From: Nothophaeocryptopus gaeumannii
Lineage: Eukaryota > Ascomycota > Dothideomycetes > Mycosphaerellales > Mycosphaerellaceae
NCBI GenBank assembly: GCA_031771865.1
Contig: JASISA010000027.1
Coordinates: 2,294,001-2,358,000, forward strand
DNA: 64,000 bases
Direction of reading: 5' to 3'
Shown here: piece after piece, positions 54,349 through 64,000 of the stretch
Numbering within the stretch: position 1 is the first letter of the stretch
How the letters are laid out: the number at the start of each line of letters is the position of its first letter
Program-made: the position numbers and the translations under genes
Notes under the pieces: model-generated
Databases searched by the model: none
The model's input: only the letters and a program-made list of their open reading frames with translations
What the model was told of the DNA's origin: nothing

Positions 54349-57300
54349 ATGCCGCACGCCACCGACGACGAGATGATGGGTGGGCTGGATGAGGCGGCGG
54401 AGATCCAGCGCTTTCTGGGAAACCCTATGGCGCCGGACGAGGGCATCGATGACCACGACTTCGACCAAGCAGACAAAGCAGATGATGCGATCGATTATGA
54501 GGATATCAGCGACGACGATGATCTGCCGGAGGAGGAAATGGCCACAAATGGTGCAGGCGGTGGGGTAGGCGATGGAAACGAAGATGGGGTGGAGGACCGT
54601 GTGTACAACATGGCATCTGGCGGGTTTGACAGCCTGCCAACTGAGCCCATCACGAACGGGTATCACGACTTTCAGGATACCGAAGGCGACCTTTTTGGCG
54701 ACGGCGACGACGGTAATGATCTCTTTGGCGATCGCACTTCGTCTCCTGAGGAAGAGCGTCAACCTCAACACCATGCGCCACCCCTCCGCAATGGTGGTCT
54801 CGCACTGCCAAAGCCAAAGCCCACCGGTCTTGCATTACCCAAGTTCAACGGTGGTCCTCAGCACGCGCGGGCCCCTACGCAAGACAGTCTATCATCTATG
54901 AGCCCGCCGCCTTTCCAGGGTGGAGATTACTCGGCTATGTCGCCTACAAGCATGGCTTCTGAGGACGGGGACGAGGGCGAGGATGAGGACCCGCAGGTTG
55001 CTCTTCAGAGACGCCTCTTCAACGCATCCAAAATGAGAGGATCGGGCGAAGAAGGACGTGCGAGCGCTCTTGACACGGACATGGAAACCTTCTACCAACT
55101 GTATCCAGACTACGAAGAGACGCAAGCCCCACGCTTCGTCGATCTCTTCCCGCCTCGCGACGCCGAGTACAAGGGCAAGACACCGCTGAAGCCGCCCAAG
55201 GTCGTGCAGCCCACCAAACTATCTCTAGAATTTCTGCGAGACCAGGAGCTCGGCTTTAAGGCTCACGCTGCTGGCAACAAGGCTGGTCAAGAAAGCACAT
55301 ATAACAGCAGCTTTATCCCCCTCGGAAACGGCTTTGCTGATCGCGACGAAAGCGTGGATGGCTTCTCATCGAGTGACTTTGATGGTGACGAGCGTATCGG
55401 CGGTGTTTCGATACACGACCTCGCCATGATATGCCAAGACTGGTACTTGCCAAGTCTAGACTCTGGTTCCGTGGACCTCGACGTCGCTGATGGGATCCGT
55501 AACGACGATTTTGCTGATGATGACTGGGCAACTGGTCGGCAGGCACGCCCTGTAAAGAAGCGCAAAATTGATATCCCATCTACGACTGGGAGCGTCGATG
55601 TTTCGTTCGAGGACCCTGAGCGTGCCACTGCGAGACTGGCAAAGTCTGTTGCGCTTGATCTCAACGACCCGTATCTGCTCGTTGATGAGCACGCCCCTCG
55701 CACAAAGCGCAAACTTCAGCGCATGCCTGGTGACATCAAACGCGATAGCGCTCTCAACCGTGACATTGCCAAACGCTACAATATCAGCAACGACCAGGCT
55801 TACGACCTGCTGAAAGAGAATCATCAGCACAAGGTTCGCAGCACACTTGGCAGTATGGCTGTGGAACACAGCTTTCCAGCAGTCAAGCTCCAATACCCAT
55901 TCTACAGAGTCGGTCTCGACATCAAGGCTAAGCGTGGCTTTCATCGCCCTCATCTGGAGCTCAGAAATGCTACTCGCGAATACCGATTTCAGAGACAAAA
56001 AGTCGTCAAGAAAAAGCATGTGAAAGGGAAAGAGGCGAAAGAAGTGTTTGCCAGAGCCGAAGACCTTTCGCTCGGCGACACTGCGTCTCTCTTACTGTTG
56101 GAATACTCCGAGGAAGCGCCCATGGTGCTTTCCAACTTTGGCATGGGAAATCGCTTGATCAATTACTATCGCAAGGAGCACACCGACGACACCAACCGAC
56201 CGAAGAAGGAAATTGGTGAGACCCAGGTGCTGCTGACTCAAGACAAGAGCCCGTTCACCAACTTTGGTCATGTTGACAGAGGCGAGACAGTCCCCACAAT
56301 CCAAAATGGTCTCTTCCGCGCTCCCGTCTTTGACCACAAACCCAAGCACACGGACTTCATCGTCGGTGTCAGTAGCACACATGAGAACGGCGATCGACTG
56401 TTCCTTCGAAACGTCGAGAACTTGCATACTGTCGGACAGCAGTTTCCTCTTGCCGAGGTTCCAGGACAGCATTCTCGCAAGGTCACTGACGCAGCGAAGA
56501 AGCGTTTGCGTGCACTGTCCTACCGCATTTACACCAAGAGCCAGACGCGCCGAGACAAGGTTCTCGACAATGCTACTTTGATGCCACATCTGCCCGGACA
56601 CGACATGCCGCAGACTAGAAGCAAGATGCGCGAGTTCATGAAATACGAACGCAGCTCCCAGCGAGGTGAAGGAGCGACAGGCGTCTGGGTTCCTCAACCA
56701 GGCCATCCCGTGCCAGACGCTGAAACTCTACGTGGCTGGATCAGGCCGGAAGATGTGTGTCTGCTCGATTCGATGCAGGTCGGCGTCCAGCATCTTGCAG
56801 ACCTTGGTATCAACGAAAGCAAGGATGCGGATGAAGACAAAGACATCGAGGAGGGGGCCAACATTGAGCTGCAATTAGCGCCTTGGCGGTCTTCCAAGAA
56901 CTTCCTCAACGCTTGCCAGGGCAAAGCTATGCTTCAGCTCCACGGAGAAGGCGATCCAACTGGACACGGGCAGGGTTTCAGCTTCGTCAAGACAAGCATG
57001 AAGGGAGGTTTCCAGGCTCAAGGTGAGAGTGTGGAAGACAAGCTCACTGCAAAGCGCCGCAAGGACAATGGCGGTCATTCGTATAATGTTGCTGCGCAGC
57101 AGAGGTCATACGACGACTCGATCAGACGTATCTGGGACGCACAGAAAGCAAGTTTGGCCCGAGAGGAGGAGGTTTCGGATGACGATGATATGGATGACGA
57201 GCCGGACCGAAGTGCGGAGTACAACACCGGCCACATCAACACTCCGCGATCATCCTTCAGCACTCCTGCGTTTGCTGCCACCCGCCAAGATGACGAATAC

Positions 57301-58194
57301 AGCATGTTCAGTGGGCAGAGTGCAGGGCGTGGTGACAAGCAGCTATTCATCATCCGCAGTGGAGGATTCGACGACAGTGGCCTGCCACGGCCCGAAGTCA
57401 AGGAGCTGATCACCAATCCGGCCGTCATTCGTGAGTATCGGAAACGCGTCATGGCCAGATCATACGAGGGCCAAGAGTAAGTATTCTTTTTGCCTTGTTA
57501 TGAGAAAGAATGCGTAGAACTAATCACCGTTGCAGCCTCGCCAACATGAACTTTGCACCCACCGGAGATCCAGAGAAGGACGCTTTTGCCAAAGAACAGC
57601 TTGAACGCGAACTGATGCGCATTCAGCGCAACGCCGATCGCCGCGAGGCACGTGAGAAGCTCAAGGCACGTCAGGGACACAACGCAGCCAACTCGGACTC
57701 AGCAGCGCCCTCGCCAGGACCATCGGATGTGGACGGCCCAGCGTCCACACTTAACGGTGGCGCTGACAGCACACCACAGAAGGGCAAGGGCCGCAGCAAG
57801 GACGGCACCGCACGCAAGTGTGCTAACTGTGGCCAAGTTGGCCACATCAAGACAAACCGCAAGTCAGTCAAGACCCCCCTTTGTTCCGATTGCTCTTCAC
57901 GCAAGGAGAATAGCGAACCTGACAAGGGCTCCCACGGGCGCAAGAAGGGTGCGAAAAGCACCGGCGCCAATGGTGGACAGACCGAGTCTTTCTTTCGCGA
58001 CACTTACTCAATATTTCAGCTTTGAGTGAGGTTAACATTCTCATGCCTTGCATCAACACCCCAGCATGAATTCTAGCTGACACAGATATCCCACAAGGCT
58101 TTGCCCTCTCCTCAATGGTACGATGAAACCGGAAGACGCTGGTGTTAACGGCGACAGCTCCTTCGGTGCCGTGCCTGCCCCACTGACACTCTAG
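54349..58194 (+). CDS. TAF1: TFIID subunit TAF1
   Basis: Exons 54349-57476, 57536-57862 and 58098-58194 encode 1183 residues; introns are 59 and 235 bp. The acidic N-terminus (DDHDFDQADKADDAIDYEDI) fits the TBP-contacting region. The central conserved domain (DUF3591, about 440-900) is clear: LLEYSEEAPMVLSNFGMGNR near 582, IQNGLFRAPVFDHKP and GWIRPEDVCLLDSMQVGVQH near 797. The C-terminus has the TAF1 zinc knuckle KCANCGQVGHIKTNRK-LC, whose last Cys comes from the third exon (LCPLLNGTMKPED). No bromodomains are present, as in other fungi. TAF1 is the main scaffold of TFIID at RNA polymerase II promoters. Reading through the second intron gives a different, open C-terminus. Confidence 0.95.
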
Positions 58195-58659
58195 TATGAG
58201 ACTGGCCTCTCGCATTCTGGCCATGACCATTCTTGCCGTTGCCCTCCCAATCATTTCTTGCATTCAACGGAACCAGGCATCGTTGGACCGTTGGCTGAGA
58301 ATTGGCGGTGCTCCGAGGCTGCGAAGGCTAGGTCTTTCTCAAGGTTAAACACACCGCTCACTAATTAATGACCTATGTATAGATAATGTGAAATGTCGAG
58401 AAGTGTGCACGAGCTTCCCCTGTTCGTTGGCCTTGCTACTTGTCGTCCTCGAAAGGTCCTGCCAAGGAACGCCTCTCGCGTAGTCTTAAGCGCTGGCAAG
58501 GCTGCCACCTCAGCTTCCCACTTCACCCTTCCACCTCTCATTGCATTCGTTTGCGTCAGCACACTGTGCACCAAGATCATGGCCGCCGCTAGAGATGGCG
58601 GCGAAATCGAGAAGGTTGTTTTAGCGCTCTAAGCCCTTTACTACACATGCTCACCCATT
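58195..58659. other. Intergenic region downstream of TAF1
   Basis: These 465 bases contain a short frame at 58393-58632 (79 codons) without recognised features and possible first exons of the decayed locus that follows. Confidence 0.4.
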
Positions 58660-59265
58660 CCAGGTGACTTCCGACTGCTGGATCTTCCTCCCGAGCTCTG
58701 GATCAAAATCTCCGGATACGTCGTCAGTCAAAGTCAAGATCCAGGGGCATGCCCGCGATATACTTAACTTATCGCCTCCTCCGTGTGCAGGTCACATCCA
58801 AATACAACATATGCATCAACTGCGATCCCGGGATCTTCTCGTTTGAATGCTATGTCCCCAATCACCTTGTGGTTTGATGCCACGCCAGCCTCCTATCACC
58901 AGGGCTTGCCAAACAATCAGGAAGGAGGCTCTGAGACTTTACTATAGTAGTTATACGTATGTCAAAGTGACTGCCAGATTGACACATCAGCCAACCCGCG
59001 AGCCCGCCAGCCCGCTATCTTACTACCCACCAAGATCAAAGAACTAGACATCTCCACGCTCGCCTCTCAGCGCCGCAGCTTGCAAGGAGGCCTCGATGTG
59101 ACGCTTAAGAACGGCTCGGCTCGGGTTCTGAAGGCCAAACTCGAAGTCGGGGAAGCTATCGGATTTGGTAGAGAGGTACTGATTCGTGGCCGAGGCATGA
59201 TGCACTCAAGGACTTATGTGGTTAAAATCATGAGGGAGGGGGGTGAGGATGCGGATCAGCGATGA
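58660..59265 (+). pseudogene. Decayed F-box-like gene
   Basis: Pieces of an F-box-like protein lie in order but in different frames: FRLLDLPPELWIKISGYVV (58668-58724), then PRQPPITRACQTIRKEAL with RLYYSSYTYVKV (58873-58974), then IKELDISTLASQRRSLQGGL to VVKIMREGGEDADQR (about 59035-59265). The first and second pieces could be joined by an intron, but between the second and third the reading changes frame within a few bases, leaving no room for one. I found no ATG that joins the first piece in phase. LPPELWIKI is the typical start of the F-box-like proteins common in Dothideomycetes. Either a pseudogene or a sequence with errors. Confidence 0.5.
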
Positions 59266-59425
59266 AAAGTTGTGATTGCTGCGGGAAACTCCCGCGTCGT
59301 TCGTTGCAATGTGACAGCAGATCAAGCTGCTGCGCCGCTCCCTGCAGCAAGAGCGCGCAACCTATGCAGCATATGATACATTGATAGTGGTCTCATTGCA
59401 TATCTAGTCAAATATGCAAGCGGTC

Positions 59426-60435
59426 TCATGCAGTGTCCATCTTATCGTCATCCTTCTTGTCTCCTTTTTTGCTAGATCCGCTCGGCTCTCCACTGCCATC
59501 TAGCAGTGGCTGGCTCTCGCTCGCCTCGCCCTCCTGGTTCTCCGGCACACTCTCCAAGTTCGTCTTACCCTCGGCCTCTTCCCTTGCCTTCTTGTCCCGC
59601 TCCTGTCGCTCCTTCTCCTCCTCCATGGACATTCGCAGGACGAGTGCCAGCTCCGGGTCAATGTTCGGATCGACGCCAAACTCGTAGTCATTATTTCCAC
59701 CTGTATCGCCTCCTGCGCCTCCACCATTTGGTGCCGCGCCGCCGCCTTCGCCTGCCAATATTGGGGATGCTACGATGGTGTCGGAAAGGAGGTTCGGCCC
59801 AGGTGAGATAACCTCAAGGTGTGATCCCTCGTTCGATTTGACGGCCTCGTTGAATGCACGAAGCTTGTCCAGGTTGTCGTCGGTCAAGTCGCCGAATGCA
59901 ATGATGTCGATGCTGGTGTTGTTCTTCTTCATCCGCTTCGCGAGTTTGGTCAATGTTTGCGACGAGTCGGCGATGGGCGAGCACGTGAAAACGATGATCC
60001 TTTGTCGTTGGGACTTGTTCTGGCGATGCTTGAGAGCGAGCTGTTGCTGATATTAGTTGAGGCGCATGTATTGAGCATGGAGTCTGCGTACTGATGCGAT
60101 CATGATGCCTGTGTAGAGATGTGACTCCCCCTTGACCTTCGTCCGGTGCAGGCCATCGAGGACTTTGCCAGGGTTGGTTGTGAGGGTGGTGAGCACTTCG
60201 GGGCCGCTCCCGCCCATGCTCATCAGGCCGACAGATGATTCGGGGTTTGCTTGTGTCTTGGAGTGGAAGATGAGGTTGGCGGCATCGACTTGAGCCTCCC
60301 AACGCGAGGGTACGTAGTCGCCATTTCTGCTGCTCTCGCTGTTGTCGACACTGTTTTCAATCACCATCAGCCTAACCGCCCATGTACATCATATGGTGCA
60401 GTTGCGTACACGATCATCGTCGCCTCGAGCACCAT
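59426..60435 (-). CDS. RPN10: 26S proteasome regulatory subunit Rpn10
   Basis: Exons 60435-60410, 60350-60092 and 60040-59426 encode 299 residues. The first intron (59 bp, GTACGC...AACAG, branch CTGAT) must be removed to give the invariant start MVLEATMIV-VDNSESSRNG. The second (51 bp) joins GIMIAS to LALKHRQNKSQ. The VWA domain covers about 1-190 (IIVFTCSPIADSS, IDIIAFGDL). A Gly-rich linker leads to a ubiquitin-interacting motif at about 225-245 (DPELALVLRMSMEEEKERQ), and the tail is acidic and Lys-rich. Rpn10 sits between lid and base of the 19S particle and receives polyubiquitinated substrates. It is divergent from the borealin-type gene. Confidence 0.96.
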
Positions 60436-60820
60436 GGTGGCGGTGTTGTCTGTTGTCGTACTGTGGGAGTGTCTTTTCGGAACTGATAATCTGGGGTTGA
60501 ATGGTAACGAGCTGTTCGGTCGATGAGGCCTTGGTGTCGTGTGATGTGGATGTTGTTGTATGGGTGCATGTGTTTCCGAGGAGGCAGTCGGAGCTACGCC
60601 AGTAGCTGCTGCACCTGAGGCAAGTGAAGCAGGTGAAGCGATGCGGCTCTGCGGGACATGCCGTGCTCTGAAGTCATTAGGAAGCCGCGACTGAGCTCGA
60701 TCAAAACAATACATAACAAACCACCATTCCAACCCATATGGCAGCATCGGCTCAAGGAATTGCACTTAAACTACACGAAACAAATAATCAAAGCTCCGCG
60801 ATCACAACGAATACAATCAG
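60436..60820. promoter_or_regulatory. Divergent promoter RPN10/borealin-type gene
   Basis: These 385 bases separate the two start codons. No clear proteasome-associated control element (GGTGGCAAA) was seen on either strand. A frame running through it on the minus strand is an extension of the first Rpn10 exon and is not expected to be coding. Confidence 0.5.
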
Positions 60821-61883
60821 ATGCCCTCCACTAGTGCACATACGTCTCTCTCGTCCGACACGGCCATCCCGACCTTCCCAGCACCTCCGACCACAGCAAC
60901 CAGGACGATGGAGACATCAACACGCACTCCAGAGCACAGCCTTACAAAGAGAGTCGCAGGATTCACACAGGCGCAAAAACAGGCTCTGATCGACAACTTG
61001 CAACTTGAGAGTATGCAACGCGACTCTGCGGGAGAACCCCAACTGACGCGTCTGTAGTCACTGAGAGAGCGCGGAAATTGAGAGCCGAGTATACATTACA
61101 GGCACAGGGGCTCAGATCGCGACTCGAAAATCGCGTAAACCGTATTCCATCGGCGTTGCGGAAGAGAAACATCCAAGAATTGATCGAAGAACACACGGCC
61201 AAAGCGAAGCCCGCTCCTCCTCCACGGATGCCAGTCACGACAAAGGCACAGCCCAGGCAAGCGCAGCAGCCAGCTCAGAAGACAACAAGGCAAGCGTCGA
61301 AGCGGAAGAGGTTTGTCGTGCAATGTCAGGATCCAGACATGGCGTGCAGCTAACCACATGCTGCAGTGACGAGATCTCAACTGGAGATGACAAGGAGAAC
61401 ATGCCATCTAATCCACAACGGGATATTGAGAACCCAAAGAAACGCGCGAAGACGACTGCAGCTACAGCAAATTCTAAGGCCACACGCGCACGGAACGCCG
61501 GGACCGCGGGCGTACTCTCACCCAAATCACACAATTCCCGAACCCTTCCACACTCACCGATCAAGACGTTAGAGAAGGCACCGCCAGCACGACCTATGCT
61601 ATCAGCACAAGCCGTATCTTCGAAATCGACGCGTGCTCCGAGTCGCCAAACAACAAAGCGGCCTGGGACTGCAAGTTCCGAAAACACAGATGGAAGAACC
61701 AGCGAGGCAAGCACTACTAGTGCAGGGACCACGATTGTCACCAAAGCTGGAGCGCGGAAAGCTGCAGTGCCAAAGAAGACGACGACCGCGGTAAAGCCGA
61801 CCACAATAGGGAAACGTCCCGCAGCGACAAAAGAGGCAGCGGCTCCAGTCGCGGCTGGGAGAACATTACGCAAGAGGAACTGA
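60821..61883 (+). CDS. Borealin N-terminal (Nbl1)-domain protein
   Basis: Exons 60821-61010, 61058-61310 and 61367-61883 encode 319 residues. Introns are 47 bp (branch CTGAC) and 56 bp (branch CTAAC); phases fit. Residues about 47-112 form the Borealin/Nbl1 helix pair: FTQAQKQALIDNLQLE-ITERARKLRAEY, RLENRVNRIPSALRKRNIQE. The remaining 200 residues are Lys/Ala/Ser/Thr/Pro-rich and disordered, with many SP and TP sites (LSPKSHNS, HSPIKTLE) and a basic end TLRKRN. Borealin/Nbl1 binds the INCENP and survivin homologues in the chromosomal passenger complex with Aurora kinase. The yeast protein is only about 73 residues, so the long basic tail is a filamentous-fungal feature and may bind DNA or nucleosomes. 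Confidence 0.88.
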
Positions 61884-64000
61884 ACACACTTTGAGCCTTG
61901 GGCGCGCTTGAGAGATGCGCCACTTTATCAAATTGTTTTGTATGAGCGGACTGAATCGTGATGCATGGAGTTGGGAGCGGATTGGGCTTCGGATTAGGAT
62001 TAGGATTGTGATTGATGATTGACTTCTAACGAATGATGGTCTTGCTAGTGGGAGTTGACCCAGAAACATCAGAGCACTGTACAGATACTACACTGCCCGA
62101 CGTTGAATGGCAGAGCAACTGCGCGGACAGAGTAGACAAATGGTTGCATATGCTTGCCGTGGAATCAGGACCTTATTCCCCTTTCTACCGATCCAGGTTT
62201 GACATTGCAACTTAAGAAGCACGACTGATGCTCGACTGTCTGTCGCAAGCTTGCTTGAGCCGAGCGAGTGGGTGCCAGCTTCACGTAACTCTCAAGCCAC
62301 CAAGAACGTGACAGAATTACGCGCTGCACCGCATGGTGGACTTCTAGAAATCTTCGAGTCTTGTAATTCCTCGCGACTCTCCTACCTGTCGACTGTTCAG
62401 AAGACAAGGATTTGAGACGACAATTTCATCCTACGTGGCTCACGGCTCCATATATGCCCAATATGTCGTTGCGGCCCGGACTTCGCAGACGGAAACAATC
62501 CCCCCTGCGCGGAAGTATCGGTCTCCACAGAGGCGCGTGCCGCTTGTCTGATTTCACTGGAGAACGATTTGGACCTTGGCGGACTGAATCTTGACGAAGT
62601 TCGTGAAATTGAAGTCAAGCCGAGGCAGCTCTCAGACGTTCCACATGTATCCACTATGGAGAATATCGCGGAGGTCAGAGCACGATTTGAAAGAGCTGGT
62701 GGGAGTTGTTGTGCTGCTTTGCGGAGTCATGACCTTCGTGCCAACCACGAGCCTGCGAGCTCCTGCGAGGGATAGGACGATGAGGCTGTTGTATCGTGAT
62801 AAGCGAAGCAATCGAGGAATATGGCATCGGCGTAATACTTATCCAATTGGCACCGAATGTGTTCCGAGCTCCGTTCTCAGCAAACTTCACACCACATATC
62901 TCTCCCTTTCCCTCGAAAGAAAAACTCGCCTGCGTCTATAAATTCAAGTTTTTCGTATGTGGAACATCTCACGCTCGTGTGTATCATGGTGTGAGATCAA
63001 CGCTCGCTGACATTTGGCGTTTAGCTCTTCATGGCTTCATCTCGACTATTGTTGCCGGCCGATGGTGGGACCGAAGGTTCTATTGCGGTATTGGTATTGG
63101 TATTGCCTGATGTTGGCCTGCGGAGAAATCCATCGCCTTCCTTGCAGCTTCCGCGTCCGCCCAGATCGCCTCAGACTTCATCCTCTCATGGTAGAATTAC
63201 GTCACACCTCATCGATGTGTGTTACGCACCAGGATGCAGCTCCTTCACAGCAAATATGAAGCGCGAAGCACGAAGAGGGAAATTGTGCATGCTGATGAAG
63301 CAGGCCCACATTTGTACGCATGCTCCGTAATGGACTCGAAGGACTGCGCTGACAACTGCGTTCGGACTCCATGCCGTACAACCACAGGAACACACGTAAT
63401 GGCATCCAGATGCTATATTTGTTTGAGGCGGCGTGGGTAGTATGCGGCATCCTGGGCGAACTCGACAAGGTATCCGGAAATCCTCACGGGCAATGTGAAG
63501 TCTTTCCACTACCACCCATCGATTACCCGTCGTCGACCAATTAAAACCTTCTGCGGACGAGCGGCAGTATTTCAGTTGCAGACCGTGAGTTTCTGATCTG
63601 TTCTTATAACCGGTCGAGGGGATCTAGCCTGCCATGGCTGCCGCGGATATGTTTAATTGTGATCAATTTGCGCAGAGGACGAAGTCGAAGTCTGTTCCTC
63701 ACCTGCTAGAACCAACCTTCGCGAACGGCGGCGAACGGCCTCGCTACCACCAGTATGATGAGTGCGGCAAGACGGTCCAGAAGACTCGTCCAACTTTTTG
63801 TCATGCTTCGCGATGAACGATCTCCATGCATCATCATGCTTGAATTTCCCGTGACATCATACCCCATTTGGCCAAGCTCTATGCACTGCAAAGCGGCATC
63901 CACCTCAACTAGCGGCTCGCTGCCGCATATGGACCTGAAGCTGTACCACATCCGGTATACAGCTTGGAGCTCTCGCGTCACTCGGCATTGCAACTTGCAA
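61884..64000. other. 2.1 kb right end with no supported complete gene
   Basis: A frame is open from 62413 to 62775 on the plus strand (120 codons, no ATG at its start). It reads SRLHICPICRCGPDFADGNN and CLISLENDLDLGGLNLDEV, with a CxxCxC pattern, and may be the 3' exon of a Cys-rich F-box-like gene or its relic. Other frames here look accidental. Short runs such as GGATTA (61991-62007) and GGTATT (63085-63106) are the only repeats. Confidence 0.35.

Noticed and set aside
61991..62007. GGATTAGGATTAGGATT, resembling a telomeric repeat
   Set aside because: Only about three units are present, and the unit is not the TTAGGG of filamentous fungi. It is an ordinary short microsatellite.

Overview
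This is a stretch of nuclear genome from a filamentous ascomycete (Pezizomycotina). The best guess is Dothideomycetes, but that is an inference. The evidence is many compact genes on both strands, introns mostly of 50-90 bp with GTRNGT donors, CTRAY branch sites and YAG acceptors, fungal-only families (Zn2Cys6/MHR regulators, CYP504, 2EXR and F-box-like proteins) and a subtilisin-like protease. No prophage, CRISPR array, insertion sequence, rRNA or convincing tRNA was seen. Many genes were rebuilt by hand-splicing, and several (ABM protein, prefoldin 1, CYSTM-like protein, NTF2-like protein, F-box-like protein) have no long single open frame.

Left part (1-14.4 kb), aromatic catabolism and central metabolism. 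The 3' end of an MHR transcription factor lies tail-to-tail with a CYP504A phenylacetate 2-hydroxylase (phacA). Fumarylacetoacetase (fahA) and homogentisate dioxygenase (hmgA) follow as a divergent pair, then an acyl-CoA dehydrogenase ending in the peroxisomal signal SKL. Together they supply the entry step, ring opening and final hydrolysis of phenylacetate/tyrosine breakdown through homogentisate. Next come a small conserved coiled-coil protein, a one-chain fusion of succinyl-CoA-ligase alpha and beta-like halves, and an ABM-domain protein.

Middle part (15-41 kb). There is a 2EXR/F-box-like area with one intact gene, one frameshifted relative and one Cys-rich F-box-like gene. It is followed by prefoldin 1 and alkaline ceramidase (divergent), a CTF1-type Zn2Cys6 regulator, a giant (about 2,180 residue) disordered/coiled-coil protein, a DUF1275 membrane protein, a gene-poor 2.4 kb, a secreted proteinase-K-like protease and a conserved acidic protein.

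Right part (41.5-62 kb), mainly housekeeping genes in divergent pairs: a CYSTM-like cysteine-rich peptide, TRAPP subunit Trs23 with a two-UBC-domain E2 enzyme, an NTF2-like protein, a coiled-coil protein with REX1 RNA exonuclease, an RGG protein, TFIID subunit TAF1, a decayed F-box-like locus, proteasome subunit Rpn10 and a borealin/Nbl1-type passenger protein. The last 2.1 kb holds at most a gene fragment.

The most interesting points are the fused ligase with a presequence-like linker and apparently lost metal ligands, the two-domain E2 enzyme, the peroxisome-tagged dehydrogenase beside the homogentisate genes, and two genes whose frame stays open well past an in-frame stop.
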